This document shows, piece after piece, positions 1 through 5,323 of a stretch of 5,323 nt of DNA; position 1 is the stretch's first letter, and the number at the start of each line of letters is the position of its first letter. The notes under the pieces are model-generated. The model had not been told where the DNA came from. It saw nothing but the letters and a program-made list of their open reading frames with translations, and did no database searches. The translations under genes and the position numbers were made by a program. The DNA is from Patescibacteria group bacterium (GTDB lineage: Bacteria; Patescibacteriota; Gracilibacteria; UBA1369), in the NCBI GenBank assembly GCA_018825335.1, contig JAHJEW010000003.1:1-5323 (forward strand), given 5' to 3'.

Positions 1-477
1 CTCGTACATGTCCATGACTATTATAGGCATAGCTCCCCAAATTCCGCCATGGTTATGTGCGTCGCAAAGGTAATTGTGGAGTTTGCCCGTGTTAAAGTCG
101 TATGCCAATACTACCCATCCGCGTGAAACCATGCCGGATGCCTTGAAGTCTTCAAGCCATTTGTCGTATGAGCCGAAATGTTTTTCCAGTTCGGCCATTA
201 GTGCGCCGCCTGGTTGTCCTTCCCCTCCAAGTACACTGAAGTAATATTCGTGAAGTACTACTCCGTTGGCTGCAAAGCTTTCTTCTCTTTTGAGTTCGCC
301 GTATTCGCTGTAGGTTGCGTTTGCGGCGCTTCTGTCCACGGACTTTAGCTTTTGTTCAATTTCGTTTCTTTTGTTTATGTATCCCGTATATAGTTTGTCG
401 TGGTGGATCTGGATCGCTTTTTCGGAAATTCCGACAAGTTGTCTGTTGAACGGGAGTGGTTTTGCTTCGTAGGTCAT
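1..477 (-). CDS. Fe/Mn-type superoxide dismutase, 3' end outside the window
   Basis: This gene converts superoxide to oxygen and hydrogen peroxide in the cytoplasm. The 159 visible residues hold the N-terminal helical hairpin and most of the C-terminal alpha/beta domain. Metal ligands that can be matched to E. coli SodB are His25 (in QIHHDKLY, E. coli His26), His76 (in VVLHEYYF, E. coli His73) and Asp156 (in VMDMYE). The fourth ligand, the His of the D-x-W/Y-E-H motif, should be the very next residue beyond the window edge. Tyr33 matches the conserved gateway Tyr34. The outer-sphere Gln position is Gly72 in the N-terminal domain, while HNH at 141-143 puts His where Mn enzymes carry Gln. Metal preference therefore cannot be read off, and Fe or cambialistic use is possible. 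The start is secure: an in-frame TGA at 496-498 is separated from the ATG by only six codons, none a start. No Shine-Dalgarno sequence precedes it. Family assignment is confident; the sodA/sodB label is not. Confidence 0.93.
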   Translation of the reverse strand, partial: MTYEAKPLPFNRQLVGISEKAIQIHHDKLYTGYINKRNEIEQKLKSVDRSAANATYSEYGELKREESFAANGVVLHEYYFSVLGGEGQPGGALMAELEKHFGSYDKWLEDFKASGMVSRGWVVLAYDFNTGKLHNYLCDAHNHGGIWGAMPIIVMDMYE

Positions 478-487
478 TTGAAATAAG

Positions 488-493
488 GTTATA
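488..493 (-). promoter_or_regulatory. Possible -10 element of the superoxide dismutase gene
   Basis: TATAAC on the minus strand matches the TATAAT consensus at five of six bases and lies 10 bases upstream of the ATG. Transcription would start about 3-4 bases before the start codon, which fits the missing Shine-Dalgarno sequence. No good -35 is present at 17-18 bases (TTCTCG is the best there; TTGCCA at 529-534 is too far). The rest of the 478-555 gap holds an 8-base palindrome (ACTTAAGT) and a weak AAGC/GCTT stem at 517-529, too short to call a terminator for the HAD gene. Confidence 0.3.
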
Positions 494-555
494 ATTCAAT
501 ACTGTAGAGTACGAGAAAGCGGAAAGCTTGGCAAGTGACTTAAGTATTCTTTATT

Positions 556-1494
556 TTATGCGGCTATTTTATCTTCAATCCCAATTGCTTCCAGCATTTT
601 CTTGCGGATTTCGTTTTGGTGGTGGATGGGGACGATTTCCGCCGCTCTGTGCGATCTGTGTTTACCTTGGCTTCTTCCAGCTATTTCCATATTTTTTTGA
701 ACGATTTTTTCCGGCGCGAAGTGCTTGAGGACTTCAAGATCGGCAGGATCCGGTTTCCCCCATTGAGCGTGTATACCCAGGCAACCGTAGCGTCTGGCAA
801 GTTCCATGTCTTTGGCATCATTGTCACCCGCTATGGCAACGCATTTTTGTATGTAAGAGCGTGCGCTATGGCTTGTTTGTGCCGATATTTTAAGAATATG
901 CTCAAGCCGGGTGTCCGGTTTTTCAACTTCCAGTTCCTCCACTTCGCAATTTATGTCGTATTTACCGTTTTTTTGCGCCTCTGCTATTTCCGGCGGCAGG
1001 TTGGTTATTGTTTCACGTGTTTTTACCGCATGAATACTTGTTATGTATTCGTCCAGTTTTGATCGCTTTATGCGCATGACAGCCTGAATTCTGGGCGCGT
1101 CCGTCAGTATTCTGTTTTTTATGCCTTGTTCGTGGGCGGTTTTCATTACTTCACCGACGCCCGGATACTTTTTGAAATATTTGTTTCTATAATGTTGAAA
1201 AACCGCTTTGGCCCTAAGGCGCAGTTCTTCGATGTTAATTCTTTTTTTTGCTCTTTTAAAAAATCCCATTTGTTCAAGCCCCTGTATCAGCCACGGGCTT
1301 TCAAGTGTTCCAGTCGCGGTGTAGTACTTTTTCATTGCCGCGATAACATCATCTGCCGGGATTCCCGTTTCTTCCGCTATGGTGGCCGCCATTTTCGGGT
1401 ACGCGCGTGCGGCGTATCTGACCCAGTTCCAGATGGTATTGTCCGCGTCCCATATTATTTCCTTTATTTCACGTTTTTCCGACATGGTGCCCAT
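556..1494 (-). CDS. HAD-superfamily hydrolase (putative phosphatase)
   Basis: A soluble phosphohydrolase of the haloacid dehalogenase superfamily whose substrate is unknown. With the start at 1494 it has 312 residues and all four HAD motifs: motif I WDADNT with nucleophile Asp16 and acid/base Asp18; motif II ILTDAPR with Thr131; motif III Lys192 in VEKPD; motif IV AGDNDAKD with Asp224 and Asp229, which bind Mg2+. The roughly 110 residues between motifs I and II are mostly helical in character, as expected for a C1-type cap. A basic, His-rich tail of about 50 residues (IAGRSQGKHRSHRAAE, then VPIHHQNEIRKK) follows the catalytic fold. The reading frame stays open to an ATG at 1551, but those extra 19 residues look uncharacteristic and would put motif I unusually far in. 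ATG 1494 has a weak GGA six bases away and ATG 1485 (MSEK) is equally plausible. An A8 run in the coding strand (1242-1249) is a potential slippage site. Superoxide dismutase follows 78 bases downstream on the same strand. Confidence 0.85.
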   Translation of the reverse strand: MGTMSEKREIKEIIWDADNTIWNWVRYAARAYPKMAATIAEETGIPADDVIAAMKKYYTATGTLESPWLIQGLEQMGFFKRAKKRINIEELRLRAKAVFQHYRNKYFKKYPGVGEVMKTAHEQGIKNRILTDAPRIQAVMRIKRSKLDEYITSIHAVKTRETITNLPPEIAEAQKNGKYDINCEVEELEVEKPDTRLEHILKISAQTSHSARSYIQKCVAIAGDNDAKDMELARRYGCLGIHAQWGKPDPADLEVLKHFAPEKIVQKNMEIAGRSQGKHRSHRAAEIVPIHHQNEIRKKMLEAIGIEDKIAA

Positions 1495-1500
1495 ATTATG
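1495..1500 (-). promoter_or_regulatory. Possible -10 element of the HAD hydrolase gene
   Basis: CATAAT on the minus strand matches the -10 consensus at five of six bases. It abuts ATG 1494 and lies nine bases before the alternative ATG at 1485. If used, transcription would begin within two or three bases of ATG 1485, making that the start codon of an almost leaderless mRNA. The upstream -35 match is poor (TTGCAT at 1516-1521, spacer 15). The element sits in the short head-to-head region shared with rarA. Confidence 0.22.
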
Positions 1501-1525
1501 TCCGCTTTTCACAGGATGCAATAGG

Positions 1526-1554
1526 TTGACGTCTTTTATTCCCGGAGGCATGAT
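1526..1554 (+). promoter_or_regulatory. Possible rarA promoter (TTGACG - 17 bases - CATGAT)
   Basis: TTGACG at 1526-1531 matches the -35 consensus at five of six bases. Exactly 17 bases later CATGAT (1549-1554) matches the -10 consensus at four of six. Predicted initiation would be near 1561-1562, one or two bases ahead of ATG 1563. This competes with a leadered start at TTG 1554, because the same stretch carries a perfect GGAGG. Both cannot be right from one transcript. Confidence 0.3.
1544..1548 (+). promoter_or_regulatory. GGAGG, possible Shine-Dalgarno deciding the rarA start
   Basis: This is the only strong Shine-Dalgarno match ahead of any gene in the window. It lies five bases before TTG 1554, an ideal spacing, and 14 bases before ATG 1563, which is too far. 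If it is functional, rarA starts at the TTG and gains three residues (MCS). If it is chance, ATG 1563 (MSNLFNQ) is the start. Confidence 0.4.
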
Positions 1555-1562
1555 TGTGTTCC

Positions 1563-2861
1563 ATGAGCAATTTGTTCAATCAATCGGGGGATGATATATG
1601 GAGCAGGCCTTTGGCACATACGCTGCGGCCTGCCGGGCTGGAAGATTTTTTTGGCCAGGATGAGATTGTCGGTGAAGATAAACTGCTCAGGCAGCTTATA
1701 CGCGAAGACAAGCTGCATTCCATGGTTTTTTACGGTCCGCCCGGAACGGGCAAGACAACTCTGGCGCGGATTATCGCCAATGAAACTTCCGCCGAGTTTG
1801 AACAGGTCAGTGCCGTTTCAAGCGGGGTGCCGGAGCTTCGCAAAGTTGTTGAGCGCGCAGCCAAAAGATGCGAGATGGGTACCCGTACCGTTTTGTTTGT
1901 TGATGAGATTCACCGCTTTAATAAAGCGCAGCAGGACGCTCTTTTGCCTTTTGTGGAGGATGGAACGGTTATTTTAATCGGCGCCACCACCGAGAATCCT
2001 TCGTTTGAAGTTAACTCCGCGCTTTTGTCGCGTTCGCAGGTTTTTGTTTTTAAAGTTCTGGATGATAAGGCGCTGCAGGGTATTTTGGCCAGGGCACTTG
2101 ATAAAGTGGGGGATTTAACCGGCCGGAAAATTACAATTGATGAAGAGGGGATGGATTTTCTTGTTCAGTATGCCAACGGTGATGCGCGAACCTTGCTGAA
2201 CACACTGGAAATTCTGGTTAAGCTGATTGGTAAAGCGAAAATAAATTACGCGGATATTCAAAAGGTGTTGCAGCGCAGGAATCTGCGCTACGACAAGAAA
2301 GGGGAGGAGCACTTTAATATAATTTCGGCGCTTCACAAAAGTATGCGCGATTCGGATCCGGACGGCGCTTTATACTACATGATGCGCATGCTGCAGGGCG
2401 GAGAGGATCCGCTGTACATTGCAAGGCGGCTTATTCGTTTTGCGTCTGAAGATATTGGAATGGCCGATCCGAACGCTTTATCCGTTTGCGTGGCGGCGCA
2501 GCAGGCCTGCCATTTTAACGGGATGCCGGAGTGTGACGTTAATTTGGCACAGGCGGTTGTTTATTGCAGTATGGCGCCGAAAAGTAACGCGCTTTATAAG
2601 GCTTGCGGCGCGCTGAAGGATGATATTGCAGAGACCGGAAATCTGGAAGTTCCTCTTCATATCCGCAATGCCCCCACGAAGCTTATGAAGGAGTGGGGTT
2701 ATGGAAAGGGTTACAAATATGCCCATAATTTTGAAGATGCCAGAGTGGACCAGCAGCATCTTCCGGATCAACTAAAGGATCGCAAATATTACGAGCCCTC
2801 TGACAGAGGAATTGAGGCCAGGATCAAAGAAAAATTGCATAAGCTACGGGACGGTGGTTGA
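1563..2861 (+). CDS. rarA: Replication-associated recombination protein A (RarA/MgsA family AAA+ ATPase)
   Basis: A AAA+ ATPase related to clamp loaders that acts on DNA at stalled or gapped replication forks. The E. coli protein is a tetramer that unwinds duplex ends and interacts with SSB. The 432 residues are near the family's usual 420-450. Seen here: Walker A GPPGTGKTT at 58-66; Walker B LFVDE with Asp114 and Glu115; the family-typical EIHRFNKAQQD; sensor 1 GATTENPSF at 140-148; a candidate arginine finger, Arg157, in LLSRSQ; sensor 2 NGDAR with Arg209; then the MgsA-type C-terminal region with ALHKSMRDSDPDGALYY, RFASEDIGMADP, MAPKSNALY and RNAPTKLMKEWGYG. The protein appears complete with every catalytic motif intact. 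The frame extends to TTG 1554, which has a GGAGG at good spacing. ATG 1563 is chosen because MSNLFNQ is the more natural N-terminus, but this is not settled. The gene stands alone on the plus strand, divergent from the HAD gene and convergent with the dehydrogenase gene. Confidence 0.96.
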   Translation: MSNLFNQSGDDIWSRPLAHTLRPAGLEDFFGQDEIVGEDKLLRQLIREDKLHSMVFYGPPGTGKTTLARIIANETSAEFEQVSAVSSGVPELRKVVERAAKRCEMGTRTVLFVDEIHRFNKAQQDALLPFVEDGTVILIGATTENPSFEVNSALLSRSQVFVFKVLDDKALQGILARALDKVGDLTGRKITIDEEGMDFLVQYANGDARTLLNTLEILVKLIGKAKINYADIQKVLQRRNLRYDKKGEEHFNIISALHKSMRDSDPDGALYYMMRMLQGGEDPLYIARRLIRFASEDIGMADPNALSVCVAAQQACHFNGMPECDVNLAQAVVYCSMAPKSNALYKACGALKDDIAETGNLEVPLHIRNAPTKLMKEWGYGKGYKYAHNFEDARVDQQHLPDQLKDRKYYEPSDRGIEARIKEKLHKLRDGG

Positions 2862-2873
2862 TGTGGCGTGTCA

Positions 2874-3980
2874 TCAGTTATGTTTGAGTGTTATCTTTAC
2901 CCCCATGCGCTTCATATCTTTCAAAAGGAGGTCAGGGTCGGCCAGGTGTCCCATCATCCACAGTCCAGGTTTGTTGATGCTGCCGTCAAAATATTGTTTT
3001 AGGCAGGCTACAATCGGTATGGCAGTAAATTTGTATGGGTCGTTATATCGGGCCTCTACGCGGACTTTGACATCTTTATTGTGTTTTTTGCCTTCGGCCT
3101 CCAGAAGGAAAACAACGCCGCGATTTTTGGATGAAAAAACTGCGCTGCTTCGGACAATCAAACTTGTTATTAATTTTCTGCCAAATCCTCTTTTAATTTT
3201 AAAAAGGATCATGGCCAGCGGCAAAACCATATAGTCTATGAACCAGTTGAAGCCGCTTACATAAACGCCTGTTTCTTTTAATCCCAGCATGGAGGGAAGT
3301 GGACGCATTTCTTCCATTTGAATCGGAACGCATTTTTTAATTCCGAAACCCTGGCCGAAGTTGAATTTTCTGGCGTCGTTATAGGTGGCTTTTTCCCATG
3401 AGCCGTTTGTATATATGTATGCTTCCCAGTCGGCAATGTCGTCAAAAAGTTCGTATAGCGATTCGGTTTTTTCGAACTTCGCGTTCATTGTCATTGCAAT
3501 AAGAGCTTTGTCGTACTGGTCAAAGTTTTTAACTCCGTAGCGTACAAAAACCGATGGAAGGCCCGGGTGAAATCCGGCCTGCGTAATAAAACAGCGTCCT
3601 TTTTTTTCTATTTCGGGTGCCAGTCCGTTAAGTACAGGTACGATTTTTTGTGGATAGTGATAGTCCAGATAATCGATGTTGGCGTCCAGTGCGGCCGCCG
3701 CCACCTGTGCGACATAATCGGTTGTTGTGGAGGCAACAATGACCATGTGCGTTCCTTTAAAAGCATAGTCAAGACTCCGGCGGTCGGCCGCGTCTGCGAA
3801 TCTTGCGGACGCCCGGCCACCCGGGAAATCCCTATTCAGTTTGTCGGCCAGCTCCTCCGCTTTTTCAATCGTTCTACCGGCAATAATCAGCCGGGCGTCC
3901 GTTTCCTTAAGCAACAGTCTCGACAGAATCCGTCCGGTCCCGCCGTATCCGCCCAATATTAATAATGTTTTTTCTCCCAT
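2874..3980 (-). CDS. Saccharopine dehydrogenase-like NAD(P)-binding oxidoreductase
   Basis: A 368-residue protein with an N-terminal Rossmann fold: LLILGGYGGTGR at 6-17 carries the glycine-rich dinucleotide loop, and AGR at 34-36 ends the second strand with an Arg that often favours NADP. The DAADRRSLDYAFKG segment and the later GRCFITQAGFHPGLPSVF at 128-145 are typical of the saccharopine dehydrogenase/reductase-like family. The C-terminal half is an alpha/beta dimer-type domain ending in GLWMMGHLADPDLLLKDM, with one hydrophobic stretch near 246-261 that may contact a membrane or be a buried helix. The substrate is unknown: many relatives do not act on saccharopine, and no lysine-pathway gene is nearby. 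The ATG overlaps the stop of the lipoprotein gene in TAATG, so translation is probably coupled; no Shine-Dalgarno sequence is seen. It ends with tandem TGA TGA, 12 bases from the convergent rarA stop. An A8 tract in the coding strand lies at 3600-3607. Confidence 0.85.
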   Translation of the reverse strand: MGEKTLLILGGYGGTGRILSRLLLKETDARLIIAGRTIEKAEELADKLNRDFPGGRASARFADAADRRSLDYAFKGTHMVIVASTTTDYVAQVAAAALDANIDYLDYHYPQKIVPVLNGLAPEIEKKGRCFITQAGFHPGLPSVFVRYGVKNFDQYDKALIAMTMNAKFEKTESLYELFDDIADWEAYIYTNGSWEKATYNDARKFNFGQGFGIKKCVPIQMEEMRPLPSMLGLKETGVYVSGFNWFIDYMVLPLAMILFKIKRGFGRKLITSLIVRSSAVFSSKNRGVVFLLEAEGKKHNKDVKVRVEARYNDPYKFTAIPIVACLKQYFDGSINKPGLWMMGHLADPDLLLKDMKRMGVKITLKHN

Positions 3981-4384
3981 TAAAACATGCTTTTGGCCTC
4001 TCCGGTATCAACGTCAACATCGTACCAGTTAAAGGTGGCGCTGTGGTCTCGTACCGCTTCATATGCATGCACCGTGTACATGTTGCCGTCTGCATTCTCA
4101 ACCGTAAAAACCGGTTTTCCGCCCGTTGCCTTGGATGTACCGTCCGTTTCGCTGAAAAGTCCAAGCCACTCCTGCACTTCGGGCAGGGCTTTTACAATTG
4201 CTATCGCCTTTTCCTGTTGCGGGTCCGCAGTGGCATCATTGCCCGGTAAAACTTCCATGCTTACGCCGATTTCGGAAGTTGCCGCGGGCTCCGTCGGGGC
4301 TGTCTGTGTTTCCTGCGGTGTTGTGTTACTCCGGCATCCTGCAAGAACTAGGATAATTAACATGACCAGGTATATCTTTTTCAT
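3980..4384 (-). CDS. Small lipoprotein with a PepSY-like C-terminal region
   Basis: A 134-residue secreted protein of unknown function. The N-terminus is a clear lipoprotein signal: KK, a hydrophobic core, and lipobox LAGC with the modified cysteine at 17. Arg at +2 is not the Asp retention signal. A Thr/Pro/Glu-rich flexible linker follows to about residue 58. The folded part (about 58-134) has a helix (EKAIAIVKALPEVQEWL) and then beta-type segments: PVFTVENADGNMYTVHAYEA and HSATFNWYDVDVDTGEA. The layout of helix plus Y-x-V-x-x-x-TG-E is reminiscent of PepSY-type domains, but I cannot assign it to that family. The gene shares TAATG with the downstream oxidoreductase, which suggests that the two products are made together. 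No Shine-Dalgarno sequence precedes the ATG. The 69-base gap upstream holds a possible promoter. Confidence 0.8.
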   Translation of the reverse strand: MKKIYLVMLIILVLAGCRSNTTPQETQTAPTEPAATSEIGVSMEVLPGNDATADPQQEKAIAIVKALPEVQEWLGLFSETDGTSKATGGKPVFTVENADGNMYTVHAYEAVRDHSATFNWYDVDVDTGEAKSMF

Positions 4385-4396
4385 TGTAAAAGATGA

Positions 4397-4426
4397 ATTA
4401 TGGAATCTTTGTATAATATATCACAA
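4397..4426 (-). promoter_or_regulatory. Possible promoter of the lipoprotein-oxidoreductase pair
   Basis: On the minus strand, TTGTGA (4421-4426) and CATAAT (4397-4402) are separated by 18 bases. They match the consensus at four and five of six bases. Initiation would be about five bases before ATG 4384. An alternative -10, TATTAT at 4413-4418, would give a leader of about 20 bases. The whole 4385-4453 gap is AT-rich, so chance matches are likely. No terminator hairpin for the upstream permease gene is visible in it. Confidence 0.3.
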
Positions 4427-4453
4427 GTTATTATTTCCTTGTTCTGAAAATAG

Positions 4454-5179
4454 TTATTTATTTGTGAAAAATAGAAATTTTATTCCCGCCAATAACAGGA
4501 AAAATATTATTACTGTATGGAATTTTTTCCCTGGAATCCGGTCAACAATTTTCTTGGCCGCTTCGGCGCCCAGCAGGGAAGTGGGAATAAATAAAAGAAA
4601 GCCCCAAAGAAGATGTTTCTCAAGTGTGGTGCCGTTTACGATGTAAGCTGTAATACGACTGATGTTTATAAAAAAGCTGATTGCTCCGGCTGTTGCCAGA
4701 TAAACGGCTTTAGGCATTTTAAATGCCGAGAGAAAAACGCTGCCAACTGTGCCCCCCACGCCGAATAATCCGGCAAAAAAACCGGACAGGGCGCCTCCGC
4801 CAATGGCTGCAATATTGGTCGGTGGAATTTTGAATTTGGGTTTTAAAAATAAAAAAAGCGCGTAAATAACCAGAAAAGCTCCCAGTATTTGTGACAGCAA
4901 AAGGTTGGGAACGGAAAAAACAAGGTTGGCTCCCGCGTAACTGGCAATAATTCCTGCAATCCCGAACAAGAAAATCAGTTTCCAGTGTAACCCTTTCCTG
5001 AAAAGCGCAATTTTCCATATGTCGCTGAACCAGTGGATTATTCCAACCAATAGAAGCGTTTGCGGGAGTGGTAAAAAAAATAGCATTACCGGCACCATGA
5101 TTGTTGATGTGCCGAATCCCGTTAATGTGCCGATGCCGCTGGCCAGGATTGTCAGCAATGATATGTAAAGAATTTCCAT
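4454..5179 (-). CDS. TauE/SafE-family membrane permease (probable anion exporter)
   Basis: A 241-residue integral membrane protein of the sulfite exporter TauE/SafE family (formerly DUF81), whose characterised members move sulfite, sulfoacetate or related organic anions. The sequence is hydrophobic nearly throughout, with about seven or eight membrane helices and few charged loops (RKGLHWK near 61-67, LKPKFK near 112-117). The internal duplication typical of the family is visible: GIGTLTGFGTSTIMVP at 15-30, and a second Gly-rich helix pair at 127-150 containing FAGLFGVGGTVG. The second motif is the classic one, while the first has GFGTST in place of the usual Gly-rich form. Length is normal for the family. 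It starts four bases after the stop of an upstream partial reading frame and has no evident Shine-Dalgarno sequence, so coupling to that gene is likely. A T8 run in the coding strand lies at 5073-5080. The substrate cannot be inferred from this context. Confidence 0.88.
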   Translation of the reverse strand: MEILYISLLTILASGIGTLTGFGTSTIMVPVMLFFLPLPQTLLLVGIIHWFSDIWKIALFRKGLHWKLIFLFGIAGIIASYAGANLVFSVPNLLLSQILGAFLVIYALFLFLKPKFKIPPTNIAAIGGGALSGFFAGLFGVGGTVGSVFLSAFKMPKAVYLATAGAISFFINISRITAYIVNGTTLEKHLLWGFLLFIPTSLLGAEAAKKIVDRIPGKKFHTVIIFFLLLAGIKFLFFTNK

Positions 5180-5183
5180 GTAC

Positions 5184-5323
5184 TTATGATAATGGCCGGA
5201 TTTTTTTTCGTTTGCTGAACCAGCTGTTCAGAAATAAGAGTCCTGTCAAAATTGCCGGTCCGGCTATCATTCCCGACCAGTTTAGAGCTATAAGCCAGTC
5301 AAAACCATTCATCAATACTTTTC
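5184..5323 (-). CDS. Unidentified membrane protein, C-terminal end or 42-residue small protein
   Basis: The frame is open from the window edge to a TAA at 5184-5186. From the ATG at 5310-5312 it encodes 42 residues: MNGFDWLIALNWSG, a hydrophobic segment MIAGPAILTGLLFLNSWF, and a basic tail SKRKKIRPLS. One membrane helix followed by positive charge suggests an inside-facing C-terminus. The frame stays open upstream of that ATG to the edge, so it may be the end of a longer membrane protein; I do not recognise it. The main support is context: the stop lies four bases before the permease ATG on the same strand, with the hydrophobic-then-basic pattern of a real membrane tail. An A8 run (5201-5208) encodes part of the basic tail. 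Confidence 0.5.
   Translation of the reverse strand, partial: KVLMNGFDWLIALNWSGMIAGPAILTGLLFLNSWFSKRKKIRPLS

Noticed and set aside
517..529. AAGC-GGAAA-GCTT hairpin as a terminator after the HAD gene
   Set aside because: A four-base-pair stem with only a short T/C stretch after it on the minus strand is too weak for an intrinsic terminator.
616..1062. Plus-strand open frame of 148 residues opposite the HAD gene
   Set aside because: It is antisense to a protein with all HAD motifs, its product is Phe/Cys/Arg-rich without a recognisable domain, and it is explained as a shadow of the minus-strand codons. The neighbouring plus frames at 528-728, 1126-1524 and 1379-1594 fail for the same reason.
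1550..1594. Short upstream frame starting ATG 1550 (MIVFHEQFVQ) as a rarA leader peptide
   Set aside because: The GGAGG lies one base from this ATG, which is too close for initiation, and the peptide overlaps the rarA start in another frame without attenuator-like structure.
2343..2413. Repeated GGATCC-containing stretches in rarA
   Set aside because: They encode unrelated residues of a conserved protein at irregular spacing, so they are coincidental hexamers and not a repeat family.
2478..2771. Minus-strand open frame of 97 residues inside rarA
   Set aside because: It is fully contained in the conserved C-terminal region of rarA and shows no domain or start signal. The frames at 2115-2336, 2419-2616 and 2812-3234 are rejected likewise.
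3987..4646. Plus-strand open frame of 219 residues opposite the lipoprotein and permease genes
   Set aside because: It spans two well-supported minus-strand genes and the gap between them, has no family resemblance, and has a Ser/Val/Cys-rich composition typical of antisense frames.

Overview
This is a bacterial stretch of densely packed genes with short intergenic gaps and no sign of mobile elements, RNA genes or CRISPR. A lipobox protein and the bacterial recombination factor RarA place it in Bacteria. TGA is used as a stop (rarA ends in TGA and the dehydrogenase gene in tandem TGA TGA), which argues against genetic codes 4 and 25. The phylum cannot be fixed from the sequence. The style of the superoxide dismutase and the scarcity of Shine-Dalgarno sequences give me a weak impression of an uncultivated lineage such as Patescibacteria, and this is impression only.

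Layout. Left block, minus strand (1-1494): the 3'-truncated Fe/Mn superoxide dismutase gene (1-477, cut by the window edge) lies downstream of a HAD-superfamily hydrolase gene (556-1494), with a 78-base gap that carries a possible promoter. Middle, plus strand (1563-2861): rarA/mgsA, an AAA+ ATPase that acts at stalled replication forks. It runs head to head with the HAD gene and tail to tail with the next block, with only 12 bases between the two stop codons. Right block, minus strand (5323 down to 2874): the 3' end of an unidentified small membrane protein gene, a TauE/SafE-type membrane permease, a small lipoprotein with a PepSY-like C-terminal region, and a saccharopine-dehydrogenase-like NAD(P) oxidoreductase. 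The first two are 4 bases apart and the last two overlap in TAATG, so each pair is probably cotranscribed. A 69-base gap with a possible promoter separates the pairs.

How the genes work together. SOD detoxifies superoxide and RarA protects replication forks; both are maintenance functions but need not be linked. The right block combines an anion exporter, an envelope lipoprotein and a soluble oxidoreductase whose substrate is unknown. The tight lipoprotein/oxidoreductase coupling is the most distinctive arrangement here, but I see no defence system, secretion system or other recognisable new machinery. The most interesting general signal is that most starts lack a Shine-Dalgarno sequence and several have a -10-like hexamer 8-12 bases ahead of the ATG, compatible with leaderless or very short-leader mRNAs.
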